Positions 8,864-17,414 of a DNA stretch of 64,000 bases are shown in pieces (within the stretch, counting starts at the first letter, position 1; each line of letters opens with the position of its first letter). Position numbers and translations under genes: made by a program. The notes under the pieces were generated by a model. That model did not search any database. It saw only the letters and a list, made by a program, of their open reading frames with translations, and had not been told where the DNA came from. This DNA is from CBDFJH01 sp965198095. Lineage in GTDB: Bacteria > Latescibacterota > UBA2968 > GCA-2709665. Location of the stretch: positions 1,550,001-1,614,000 of the forward strand of contig OZ240239.1 of NCBI GenBank assembly GCA_965198095.1, given 5' to 3'.

Positions 8864-9326
8864 TCAGGCCTCACGTTTCGCGACGAGGCGTTCGAACGCT
8901 TCGATGACGTGATGGACCTGAATCCACGGCATCGCCTGCGCGTTTTCGGGAATTTCGGGCGGGGCTCGACGACCAGGTTGTTCTGCCCGTTCGGACAAGG
9001 TCCCCATTGGCGGCTTGACGTTGCCCCGAAAAGGGCCACCAGAGGCGAGCGAATCACAACACCCAGGTGCATGGGGAACGAGCCGAGCGTGACCGGACCG
9101 GCGCTCCCTTTGAGCAACCCCGCAAAGCGAGCCAGGGCAGGTCGCAGGCAATGACTCGATCGGCGTCGGGGTTTCCTCTGAGGAGCTCGGTGGATCAGGC
9201 GCCCGGGAGCAGGCTGAGATAGGCCTCCGGGAATCGCTTGCGCACGCCGTGAATGAACGGTGTGGAAAGCAGGACGTCCCCGAGGTGGTTCGGCTGAAGG
9301 ATGAGAATCTGTTCGCGGGTTCTCAA
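8864..9326 (-). pseudogene. Heptosyltransferase (GT9) pseudogene with internal deletion
   Basis: Reading the minus strand, a TTG-initiated start (9326) gives QILILQPNHLGDVLLSTPF, the hallmark N-terminus of ADP-heptose:LPS heptosyltransferases. It is followed by an in-frame TGA at 9195-9197 and then LLRGNPDADRVIACDLPWLA. The sequence then jumps in a shifted frame to GLLKGSAGPVTLGSFPMHLG and LVALFGATSSRQWGPCPNGQ, the C-terminal donor-site block of the family. A further frameshift precedes the true tail (PENAQAMPWIQVHHVIEAF) ending at 8864. About 170 of the family's roughly 340 residues remain, so the middle is deleted. It lies in the heptose-dependent glycan array, where an active heptosyltransferase would be expected. 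Confidence 0.8.
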
Positions 9327-9609
9327 AACGGTAGATCGCGGTCTGTCTCGACGTGACTCGGCATCGGGCCTGACCCGAACGCGCTCTCAGAGAAGTGGAC
9401 GCCGTCGATTGGAGGAGAGACCGAAGGGGCTTTGGGCGATTGCCGCCACGGATCTTGGAAAATGGAGTGCGGCGCCGTCGCGCAATCGTCTACGGTGATC
9501 CCTTCACGTTGCATTCGGGGGGAGAAATCCACCCCGCCGTTGCCCGACGCTTGCGTGATGACCCGTCGTTCGTTGAGTACGGGTATGCGGATGCGCAACG
9601 TTCGAAAGT
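9327..9609 (-). other. Decayed stretch, no gene supported
   Basis: Between the GT9 remnant and the next GT2 gene. One minus-strand frame stays open across it (beginning MNFRTLRIRIPVLNE), and its end (DGVHFSESAFG) faintly recalls the C-terminal box of SGNH-type hydrolases. That is too weak to name. It may be further debris from a gene lost together with the heptosyltransferase. Confidence 0.3.
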
Positions 9610-10662
9610 TCATCGTTCACGCCTCAGGCCGCGCTGGTATTTTGTCTCCGACATTCTCGATGGACCCGGATTCGGAGCTCGCGCGTCCGATTCGGCCCTC
9701 AGGTTTTGCCTGCGGATCATGACTTGGATTTCGTCCAGACGCTTTCCAAGGGCATTGAGCACAATACCCATAGCGATGAGAAGGGCTGAGAGGAGAAAGA
9801 GACCGGAACGCATCGGGAGCTGCCATTCACCACCGGGGGAAAGAAACCCCAAAGCCAGGCCCGCCGCAAGGGGCCACGTGGCCAGAAACCCGAAACAGGC
9901 CAGGGGTCTTTTGTTACTCATGAGGACCACCAGGGTTCGAAGAATTCGGTAACCGTCCTGAAAAGCATTGAGCTTTGAGTCGCTTCCCGGGGGGCGGTCC
10001 CGGTATCCGATCGGGACTTCCGCCACGGAATAGCCGTGGCTGTGGGCTTGAACGTTGAGCTCGGTCTCAATCTCGAATCCTCCGCTCACCAATGGCAGAT
10101 TGAGAATGAACTCGCGGCTCATGGCCCGATATCCGGAGAGCGGATCGCGAAGTCGCGTGCCGAAAAGCAGGTTGGCAAGACTTGCGATCATCGCGTTTCC
10201 GAGCCGACGGATCGTTGGCATGTCCGACCTGGACGCCCTCCTGTTTCCGATGACCATGTCCGCCCGGCCCGAGGCTATTGCCCGGGTAAGGCCGTGAATG
10301 TCCTCTGCCGGATAGGTGTCGTCACCATCGACCATGACGTAGATATCGGCCTCAATGCTTTCGAACATCCTCTGGACGGCATAACCCTTGCCCTGCCGCT
10401 TTTCGTGTATCACGTGGGCTCCGGACGCCTCGGCACGTTCCGCGGTGGCGTCGGTCGAGTTGTTGTCGATGACGTAGATTTCTGCGTTCGGCGCGCTCGA
10501 CTTGAAGTCGGAAATAACTTTTCCGACCGTTTGTTCCTCGTTGTAGCAGGGGATGACCACGGCCAAGCGCGGGTCTCCTGACAGTCGCTTATCAGCCAAT
10601 TTCAGTTGTCCTTTCGAATGGATCGCGATCGACCTGCCGATCAGGAACTTGACGACCCGCAT
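9610..10662 (-). CDS. GT2 glycosyltransferase with C-terminal membrane anchor
   Basis: A 350-aa protein with a GT-A domain starting at about residue 33 (RLAVVIPCYNEEQTVGKVIS), followed by EIYVIDNNSTDATAERAEAS, GKGYAVQRMFESIEADIYVM and the metal-binding VDGDDTYPAED. The segment VIGNRRASRSDMPTIRRLGN and the tail with two hydrophobic helices (about residues 255-310) fit the family annotated as dolichol-phosphate-mannose-synthase-like. ATG start at 10662 gives about 30 residues before the fold begins; a later start is possible. It is the second polyprenyl-sugar-type transferase of the array, which suggests that more than one lipid-linked sugar is made. Confidence 0.85.
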   Translation of the reverse strand: MRVVKFLIGRSIAIHSKGQLKLADKRLSGDPRLAVVIPCYNEEQTVGKVISDFKSSAPNAEIYVIDNNSTDATAERAEASGAHVIHEKRQGKGYAVQRMFESIEADIYVMVDGDDTYPAEDIHGLTRAIASGRADMVIGNRRASRSDMPTIRRLGNAMIASLANLLFGTRLRDPLSGYRAMSREFILNLPLVSGGFEIETELNVQAHSHGYSVAEVPIGYRDRPPGSDSKLNAFQDGYRILRTLVVLMSNKRPLACFGFLATWPLAAGLALGFLSPGGEWQLPMRSGLFLLSALLIAMGIVLNALGKRLDEIQVMIRRQNLRAESDARAPNPGPSRMSETKYQRGLRRER

Positions 10663-10791
10663 ATATCGCAGGTGGCTCCTGCGATCCGGTCGTTCGTGTC
10701 GTATCGAAGGCAGCCTTCCTTTCCGCGCCGGCCCGGTTCGATGCGCAGTGTCGGTTCTTCGACGAGTCTCCCGAGGATTCGCGGACCAGAG

Positions 10792-11520
10792 TTATTCCAC
10801 TCTCCGCAGGTAGCCTCTCGGGTTGAAGGTCAGCAGGAGCTTTTCTTTCGCCGTGTCGACCTCGAATCCCTTGTTCGTCTCCAGGAATTCTTCTATGGCC
10901 TCCATCGGGCCTGGTCCATGATCGGGGAGAACCGGATGCCCGTTGACGTTGGTGTCCTCCACGATGAGATAGCTCCCTACTGTTACGAGCTTGCTGTAAA
11001 TGGCCAACTCTTTGAGCACGTGATCCTTCTTGTGATCGGAATCCAGAATGACCATAACACTGGAGCAGCCGTTTAGCTCCTGATCGAGCTTCTGCAAGGT
11101 ATTATCGGCTGTTGACGATCCTGTAATTCCTGTAATGCGTTCGTGTTTGGGGCGAGATTCCCTTTCCTCGATGTCGATCGTCACGATTTTCCCGTGATCA
11201 ACCAGATCGAAGAGCGATGCGATGTAAAGCGCACTGCCGCCGCGGCAAGTTCCCGTTTCGATGATGAGATCCGGTCTCAGTTCGAAGATCATCTCCTGGT
11301 AAATCCAGAGGTCCAGAGGGCACTTGTAAATCGGTACACCCAAATAGGTCGTGTTGGTCCACGTTTGGCCGAACGCTTCAGAGTCGTAGTAGAGCCGGTG
11401 AAACTGATTGATGACGTCAGCCCTGACCTTGGGCTTGAGGTAAGCCGCCTTGAGTAGACAACGACGAAATGTTCTTGCTTCGGCGATCGCACGGTGAAAC
11501 AGGTATCTCGCGATTCCCAT
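10792..11520 (-). CDS. CmcI-family (cephalosporin hydroxylase-like) protein
   Basis: A 242-aa protein with a SAM-dependent methyltransferase-like Rossmann fold. The sequence runs YLGVPIYKCPLDLWIYQEMI, ELRPDLIIETGTCRGGSALY (about residue 88), GKIVTIDIEERE, SVMVILDSDHKKDHVLKELA and YLIVEDTNVNGHPV. These blocks define the CmcI family (named for a cephamycin enzyme), common in O-antigen and capsule clusters where members probably methylate sugars. Both the SAM-loop GTCRGGSA and the following acidic residue are present, so it should bind SAM. It sits between a GT remnant and a GT2 gene. The family is sure; the glycan-methylation role is inferred from context. Confidence 0.85.
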   Translation of the reverse strand: MGIARYLFHRAIAEARTFRRCLLKAAYLKPKVRADVINQFHRLYYDSEAFGQTWTNTTYLGVPIYKCPLDLWIYQEMIFELRPDLIIETGTCRGGSALYIASLFDLVDHGKIVTIDIEERESRPKHERITGITGSSTADNTLQKLDQELNGCSSVMVILDSDHKKDHVLKELAIYSKLVTVGSYLIVEDTNVNGHPVLPDHGPGPMEAIEEFLETNKGFEVDTAKEKLLLTFNPRGYLRRVE

Positions 11521-11523
11521 CGT

Positions 11524-11760
11524 CTATCCAATCCCTTTCTGCCTGCCGAGCGATTTTCCAATGCTCTGCGTAGGGCATGTTTCAAGGACCTGAACCGCAT
11601 CCAGAGCCGTCTCCAGCGTTGCTGCCAACATTCGATAGACAAAACGCGTTCTGAGTAGAACCTTTGCCAGCGTGCCCGCGAGCAGGTTGATCGGGCCCAC
11701 ATCGATCACGTAAAGCAGAGAGATTCTGTTTCGGGACAGTCCGAAGATGCCGATTCTCAT
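11524..11760 (-). pseudogene. Short glycosyltransferase-like remnant, translationally coupled to the flippase gene
   Basis: A 78-residue frame whose ATG overlaps the flippase stop codon (ATGA at 11757-11760), so it is probably still translated. MRIGIFGLSRNRISLLYVID and then VGPINLLAGTLAKVLLRTRF look like the N-terminal acceptor-domain strand and helix of a GT-B glycosyltransferase. The reading then ends after a short tail with QSIGKSLGRQKGIG. A GT-B enzyme needs about 350 residues, so this is most simply a gene that lost its body. I am not certain of the family. Confidence 0.45.
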
Positions 11761-13256
11761 GGACGTTGGTCCTGGCTCGGGTCGGGGCCCGCCCGGAGGG
11801 CGGTCCACACCGTGCGTAGCTCATCGAGCAGCGCGCGGCGCTCGACAGCGAGGAGGGTGGCGGCATATACCGAGGAGAAGATGGCGCCTCCGGCGATCAC
11901 CGCCAACGGGAGAGGAAGCTTCGCCGTCACGTCTGCAACGCCGAGGCGCACGGCCCCGCCCGCGCACCCTGCGACAAGCGGGGGCACAAACGTGGAGACC
12001 AGGGGCAGGTCTACGTATCTTCGGATGAAATACAGGGCCAGGACCAGCCCGACGAAGGCCATGAGATCCATGCTGAGCGCCGTGCCTTCGATGCCGACGC
12101 GGGACGTGAGCAGAGGCGCGGAAAGCAAAAGGAGGACGGCCTGTACGGAGGTGAATCCGACAATGCGCTTCGGGTCACCCACCCCGAGGAGCAGCGCGTA
12201 GATGTCGTCGAGCAGCGGCCTGCACATGGAATACAGAATCAGATAGCGAAACGCCGGGACCATCGGCAGCCAGTTTTCGCCCAGAAGGATCCGGGTGAGG
12301 CCTTCGGCCTCCAGGACGAGAATGAGCGAGACCGCGACGGCGGCCCTCAGGATGAGTCTCAGTGCCCTGCGAAAAGCGGCGGAAAGGCGCTGCCGGTCTT
12401 CCTGATAGCGCGAATAGACGGCGCCCGTGACGATCAAAATCGCGTGTGTGACGGCGCCTGCAGGGATTTGTGCAAAGGCATGGGCTCGCGCGTAAAACCC
12501 CAGGGCGGCCGTCCCGAGCAGTGTGCCCACGATGAATTTGTCGGCCTGAAGGATCAAGACCCGCATGACGCCTCCGATCCAGAACCAGAGCCCATAACGG
12601 ATGAGCCTTCGCGCCCCTGCGGGCTCGAACTCACGCAGACGACCCAGTGGAAGGGGTTGGCGGGACCAGAGCAGGCCGCAGTAGACGACGACGTAACCGA
12701 CGCTGTTGGCCCAGTATCCGAAAACGAGGGCCCAGGCGCCCCCTCCCAGGTAGGCGGTCGCCACCCCGATGATGGCCGCCGCGATGGTGGCCAGGGCGTG
12801 AGAGAGGGCCAGAGGACCGAATTCGAGGTTCCGCCGGAGCTGCGTCTCCGACGTCGTGGCCGCGGTGCGAAAGAGATCGAAGACGGCGAACAGGACGAGT
12901 GCCTGAGCCGTGATCCCGCTGTAGTAGAAAAACGCGAGTCCCAGCGCCGCGAACACGCTCAGGCTACCCAGGCCGAGGCTCAAGGCCAGGTGCGTGGGCG
13001 CCAGTTGGTCGATCCGGTCCTGCTCGTGAAGCAGCGCCCAATAAAGCCCGAGGTTCCTTAGGGCAACGAGCATGGCGAACACGGCCAACGCCAGATCGAC
13101 GCGGCCGAACGCATCCTCGGTCAACGCGCGGGCCAGCAGGAAGAAGGCGGCCAGGCTGGTCAGGCGACCGAGGTAGGCGCCGCCCATCGTCTGAAACGCG
13201 CCGCGCACGATCGAGCGGACAGGGACCTGCGTTTCACGCATGCCTGACGTCCCCAC
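11757..13256 (-). CDS. Polysaccharide flippase (MOP superfamily, Wzx-like)
   Basis: A 499-aa polytopic inner-membrane protein with about 12-14 hydrophobic segments. It should translocate an undecaprenyl-linked oligosaccharide across the membrane. Typical features are the N-terminal amphipathic lead AFQTMGGAYLGRLTSLAAFF, the Arg-rich loop RRLIRYGLWFWIGGVMRVLI near residue 210, and KFIVGTLLGTAALGFYARAH, a conserved block of the RfbX/Wzx-like oligosaccharide flippases. The GTG start at 13256 (MGTSG) overlaps the preceding YfhO gene by 23 bases; an ATG at 13241 is an alternative. Its position in the middle of the glycan array implies a Wzx-dependent assembly route, although no Wzy polymerase is clearly recognisable. 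Confidence 0.88.
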   Translation of the reverse strand: MGTSGMRETQVPVRSIVRGAFQTMGGAYLGRLTSLAAFFLLARALTEDAFGRVDLALAVFAMLVALRNLGLYWALLHEQDRIDQLAPTHLALSLGLGSLSVFAALGLAFFYYSGITAQALVLFAVFDLFRTAATTSETQLRRNLEFGPLALSHALATIAAAIIGVATAYLGGGAWALVFGYWANSVGYVVVYCGLLWSRQPLPLGRLREFEPAGARRLIRYGLWFWIGGVMRVLILQADKFIVGTLLGTAALGFYARAHAFAQIPAGAVTHAILIVTGAVYSRYQEDRQRLSAAFRRALRLILRAAVAVSLILVLEAEGLTRILLGENWLPMVPAFRYLILYSMCRPLLDDIYALLLGVGDPKRIVGFTSVQAVLLLLSAPLLTSRVGIEGTALSMDLMAFVGLVLALYFIRRYVDLPLVSTFVPPLVAGCAGGAVRLGVADVTAKLPLPLAVIAGGAIFSSVYAATLLAVERRALLDELRTVWTALRAGPDPSQDQRP

Positions 13257-15636
13257 GCGCCTCCGAAGTCCGGCGGCGCCACCTGGGTCCGGCGATGCAA
13301 GCGGCGAAGCCGATGATCAAGAGCCCGGTGGACGCGAGCGTCACCCGCCGGCAAACGACGACGACCGGGTCTTCGTATCGAAGTTCCACGCGATGGTTCC
13401 CCGCGTGGAGCGGAACCGCCTTCCAGAGGTAGTTCGCCCGGAGGACGGGCCTCTCGTGCCCGTCTACATACGCCCGCCAGAAGGGGTGGTAATTCTCGGA
13501 GATGACCAGCAGCCGGGGTCCCGGGGCGTTGACGCGGAGCTCGATGAATCCCCGGCGGGGATCGTAGGCGATCTGTTGGATCTGCCCCGCTTCCCCTTCC
13601 TGAGGACCCGGAGCCAGGGATGGACGTTCTTCGAGCAGGGCGATTCGAGAAGGATCGTGTTCGGGGTTCCTGAGGCGTTCCAGAACGCGATCTTCGTCCG
13701 TCTCGAAGATCGCCCCGGAGGCAAGATAGAACCACGGCAGGGCGTCTTCGTTCCGGTATACGTGGAGGCCGTCGAGGCGGGCCACCTCCGGCGCGCGCGG
13801 CAGTGAGAGGGGCGCCTTGGAGACGATGTATTTCGTATTCACGAGGTTCAGGATCGGCCGGTGGTTGAGGTCTCCCGATTTCAGAATCCGGTCGTAGCGG
13901 CGGATCGTGAAATCGTTGAATCCGGTGACGAGATCGATCCCGTGCAGGGGCACCTGCCTCCAGTGCGGGAGCGGCAGCACCCGGTAGAGCGCCTTGTCCT
14001 GGCTGAGGAATCGCAGAACGCCGGCGTTGACCTGCTCCGACGGGAGGACGCGATTCGGGTTCGCGAAGCGCAGGAACTTCCTGTCGACTCTCCAGGTGTC
14101 GAAGAGCAGGATGCCGAGCAGACAGACCACAAAGGCCGCATTCTGCATCTGTCCCCGGATGCGCAGCACGCAAAGCAGTGTCAGAAGGCACACGAGCAGG
14201 GCTGCCAACAGGGCGCCGTCGCCGACGTCAGGGAGACTTGCGCGGGCCAACTGAAGCCTCTGGCTCGGCATGTCGGGCCAGACCCCTTCCTTCCAGAGGG
14301 TGATCAGCGTTTGTGGACGGAAAGCCGCGAGGAGCAGAATGAAGGCAGCGACGCTGCCCCCGATCGTGAGCCGTTTCACGGTTTTCGGACCGACATCCGG
14401 TTTCGGTTGAAGGAGCCTGTGGAGACCGAAGGCGGCCAGGGCGCACATCGCGAAGGAGAACAAAAAGGCGATCATACCGGGTGCGCGAAGGACGCTCATT
14501 CCAGGGATGAATTTGTAACAGAGGCGGTGGACCGGCGTGTGCGGGCCCAGTGAGAACGAGACGGCCAACAGAAAGAGAAGGAGCAGGAACGAGATTCCGG
14601 GATCTCTGCGAAGCCGACTCAGGGCCAGGATCGCGAAAAACAGGACGACGATTCCGACGTACTCCGAGTTGATCTTGAAGGCATTGCGGCCCCAATAATG
14701 TTGATTTCGGACGTCGAAGCCCCCGAACTCCGGGATGATGAGCGCGGCGATTTCCTCGGGGTGGAGCGACCAGGATGCCGCGTAGTCATAGCCGACCCCT
14801 TTTTGATCTTTGCCGCTCCTCTTGGAGACCGTCTTGGCGTTCCAGTACTGCGGAAAAAGGCCGTCCGCTCCGATCCCGAGACCGAAGCAGACGGCGCCGG
14901 CTGCCAGCAGGGTGCGATGCAGGGCGGCCAGGCGGTCTCGTTCACGTCGGTAGAGGAGAAGGAGCTTGAACAGGAATAGAAGGCCGACCGCCAGAAGGGA
15001 AAAGAAGACGATCTGCAGGTGCGGTGTGTAGATCCCGACGCCTACGCCGGCTGCGAAGATGAGGAAGTAGATGAATCGCCTTGTCTCCAGACCCCGGTCG
15101 AGCGCCCAGTAGAGGAGTGGAAAGAGGCAAATGGCGGACATCTTGGCGAAATGTCCAGCGTGGGTAAACGAGAGGAAGGCGGGTGCGCAGGCATAGGCGA
15201 CGCCGGCGAGCAGCGCGGCGACAGGGTGCAGGTTGAAACCACGGATGCAGAGAAACGTGAAGTAGCCTGCGCAGAACATGGCGATGACATAGCGCCAGAG
15301 GAAGTAACGGTGTTGGCTCGTGAACAGGTAGATGGCGGTGAGGGGGTGGTACTGGGCGCGAAGACTGCTGGACTCCGGCGTGCCTCCCAGGTTGCGGCTC
15401 CAGTCGGCAGGCGGGAGGGTTTTCAGTTTCTCGAAGAAGGGTTCCTTGCCCTTGTGAAACGCCACGCCGCTGTCCGATCCGAGCACGACCTTGTCCGTAA
15501 AGAGGCCCTCGGAAAAATAGACAACGGTGAGCAGGGCGAAGCAGACCACCGGCATCCAGGGCGAATGCAAAACAGCGCTTCGCACGCGTTGAGGCGTTCG
15601 GCGTTCCGTCGGCTTGTGCTTGCGTCCTGCGCTCAT
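13234..15636 (-). CDS. YfhO-family membrane protein (predicted GT-C glycosyltransferase)
   Basis: An 800-aa integral membrane protein from the ATG at 15636 (MSAGRKHKPTERRTPQR); the open frame extends upstream to 16575, but that part lies in antisense to the next gene and has no membrane character. The N-terminus has one signal-anchor helix (MPVVCFALLTVVYFSEGLFT). A large periplasmic loop with GGTPESSSLRAQYHPLTAIY follows, then about ten further helices, and the C-terminus has a soluble segment with YHPFWRAYVDGHERPVLRAN and a last helix. That layout is the YfhO (PF09586-type) family, known in Gram-positives for glycosylating lipoteichoic acid. Here it lies beside polyprenyl-sugar synthases, which may provide its donor. 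The precise substrate is unknown. Confidence 0.85.
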   Translation of the reverse strand: MSAGRKHKPTERRTPQRVRSAVLHSPWMPVVCFALLTVVYFSEGLFTDKVVLGSDSGVAFHKGKEPFFEKLKTLPPADWSRNLGGTPESSSLRAQYHPLTAIYLFTSQHRYFLWRYVIAMFCAGYFTFLCIRGFNLHPVAALLAGVAYACAPAFLSFTHAGHFAKMSAICLFPLLYWALDRGLETRRFIYFLIFAAGVGVGIYTPHLQIVFFSLLAVGLLFLFKLLLLYRRERDRLAALHRTLLAAGAVCFGLGIGADGLFPQYWNAKTVSKRSGKDQKGVGYDYAASWSLHPEEIAALIIPEFGGFDVRNQHYWGRNAFKINSEYVGIVVLFFAILALSRLRRDPGISFLLLLFLLAVSFSLGPHTPVHRLCYKFIPGMSVLRAPGMIAFLFSFAMCALAAFGLHRLLQPKPDVGPKTVKRLTIGGSVAAFILLLAAFRPQTLITLWKEGVWPDMPSQRLQLARASLPDVGDGALLAALLVCLLTLLCVLRIRGQMQNAAFVVCLLGILLFDTWRVDRKFLRFANPNRVLPSEQVNAGVLRFLSQDKALYRVLPLPHWRQVPLHGIDLVTGFNDFTIRRYDRILKSGDLNHRPILNLVNTKYIVSKAPLSLPRAPEVARLDGLHVYRNEDALPWFYLASGAIFETDEDRVLERLRNPEHDPSRIALLEERPSLAPGPQEGEAGQIQQIAYDPRRGFIELRVNAPGPRLLVISENYHPFWRAYVDGHERPVLRANYLWKAVPLHAGNHRVELRYEDPVVVVCRRVTLASTGLLIIGFAACIAGPRWRRRTSEARGDVRHA

Positions 15637-15800
15637 CGGTCCGTCCGGAATCCCGCGCCTGTTTGATCGGCTGCAATCGGAACCGAACGTCCCGGGCCGG
15701 GAGCGTGAAGGTGAAAAAGGTTTGGCAAAGCAGCCGGTCGCCCCGGCCATTTGTTGGATCCGCACCCGAGGTCCGGAATTCGCACGGCGTCCATCCTCGC

Positions 15801-17414
15801 CTACCTTTCTCCCACGGCTGTCGTCCCCGCCCATTTGATCACCTTCCGGGCGGAGAGGACCCACGCGACCAGAAGCAGAGCCACGACCACACGGAGGCCG
15901 ACGGCCGCCGGATCGCTCAGGAGCCCCGTGCGGAGCGCGTTGACCCACCAGATGTCGATCAGGTCGTAGGATGCCATCGAAGCCAATCCACCCTCCGTCC
16001 AGGAGGGAACCGGGTAGGATAGGGCCTGTCCGGTGACGAGGCGCGAAATGGCTGACGCGAGCTGGTAAAAGGCACCCGCGATCGGAGAAAGACCGGGTGA
16101 AAAAAGCAGGTCCCCGGGCTGCCTTGGGAAGTAGATGAGATCCCCGACACGATGCTCGTGTACGAATCGAATGAACAGATGGAAATTCGTGAGCGCGGCA
16201 GGGAGCTGTATGAGGCCGCCTACGATGCCGACTGCTTTGACGAGCGTCGCCCGTGCCGCGGCCTCCTTGAGCAGGGCCGCCAGGGGCAGGATCAGGAAAG
16301 GCACGATCGGGAGCAGATATCGCGGGCCCCAACACGATCCGCCGTGCCACGGCCTGAAGCTGGAGAAAAAAAGGAGGTGGAGGAGGATCAGCGACGCGAA
16401 CAGGAGGGCCTCTTGCGGGTGCGCCCTTCCGAACCGCTTGAGCGCCATCGGGGTCAAAAATGCGACGGGAAGGAAAAAGAGCAGCCCGCGTCCGGAGCTG
16501 AAGAGCAGACCGTAGAACGCGATGCCCACGTTGAAGGGCGAGAACGTGAAGTAACCCCCCTCTTTTCCGGTCCACAGCTCGGAACCGATGTCGTCCAGGT
16601 GGTAGCCCGTGTAGGCGATGTTCCCATATCGCGTCCAGTTATGCCAGGCGATCAGGATTCCGAAGAGGACCAGCGGCAGCATCGGGACGATCCAGGCCGA
16701 GCGCCGTCGGCCTTCGGGCTCAGACCTCGTGCCAGCCCAATGGTAGGCGGCCAGGAAGGGCAGCGTGATCACGATGTAGAGTTTGGTGGCCGCGGCAAGG
16801 CCCACCAGACCCCCGGCCACCGCCAGCGTCCACGGCGCCTTCGAACTGCGGTAGTGGTGGAGCGCCCAGACCGCGCCCAGGAGCGCGAGACCGACCAAAG
16901 GCTCCGAAAAACCGTAACCGGCGTAAGGAAACAGGAGAGATCCCGCTCCGAAGATGCCGGTGATCCAGAGGCGTCTCTTGCGATCCTGTTCGAAACGTCG
17001 GGCGAATCCGAAGAAGACGAGACACCAGAGGGCACAGATCACGACGTTCGTCAGGGATGTCGTGAACATCGTGACGTAGTCCCTGGGGACGCTTGGGAAA
17101 AGCAAAGCGAGGAGGTGACCGACGGCATAGAAGGGGACTTCGGTCAGCGCCAGTCCGAGCCCATATTTGGAATAGCGTCTCCCGCGTGCGGCCGCGACCC
17201 CGCCGTCTCCCGCAGGCGCATACTGGTTGACCATCTCCTCGATCAGAAAGGGGCGGTCGCCAATCGTCAGGTCGCGGTCGAGGACGATGCTTTCCGCGGT
17301 CAGATAGCTCCAGAAGCCGTCTCCGCCGTAATGTCCGCCGGCGGTGAGGAGGTAGAGGCAGAGGAAGCACAGCCCGACGCTCAGGGAAACGGATCGGTCA
17401 GACATGGGACGCAT
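15801..17414 (-). CDS. Polytopic membrane protein, GT39/PMT-like glycosyltransferase
   Basis: A 537-aa protein with about ten to twelve hydrophobic helices. The first periplasmic loop after helix 1 carries acidic residues and the segment RYSKYGLGLALTEVPFYAVG. Later blocks include AAATKLYIVITLPFLAAYHW and FFSSFRPWHGGSCWGPRYLL, the latter a recurring motif of bacterial undecaprenyl-phosphate-sugar-dependent membrane transferases. The ATG at 17414 overlaps the preceding GT4 gene by 17 bases; ATG at 17405 is an alternative. It is followed by 164 bp before the YfhO gene, the largest gap in the operon core. Classified as GT-C by topology and motif; it could instead be a ligase or polymerase. Confidence 0.75.
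   Translation of the reverse strand: MRPMSDRSVSLSVGLCFLCLYLLTAGGHYGGDGFWSYLTAESIVLDRDLTIGDRPFLIEEMVNQYAPAGDGGVAAARGRRYSKYGLGLALTEVPFYAVGHLLALLFPSVPRDYVTMFTTSLTNVVICALWCLVFFGFARRFEQDRKRRLWITGIFGAGSLLFPYAGYGFSEPLVGLALLGAVWALHHYRSSKAPWTLAVAGGLVGLAAATKLYIVITLPFLAAYHWAGTRSEPEGRRRSAWIVPMLPLVLFGILIAWHNWTRYGNIAYTGYHLDDIGSELWTGKEGGYFTFSPFNVGIAFYGLLFSSGRGLLFFLPVAFLTPMALKRFGRAHPQEALLFASLILLHLLFFSSFRPWHGGSCWGPRYLLPIVPFLILPLAALLKEAAARATLVKAVGIVGGLIQLPAALTNFHLFIRFVHEHRVGDLIYFPRQPGDLLFSPGLSPIAGAFYQLASAISRLVTGQALSYPVPSWTEGGLASMASYDLIDIWWVNALRTGLLSDPAAVGLRVVVALLLVAWVLSARKVIKWAGTTAVGER

Noticed and set aside
15637..16575. N-terminal extension of the YfhO frame
   Set aside because: It overlaps the 537-aa membrane-protein gene on the same strand, has no hydrophobic segments and is low-complexity; the real start is the ATG at 15636.
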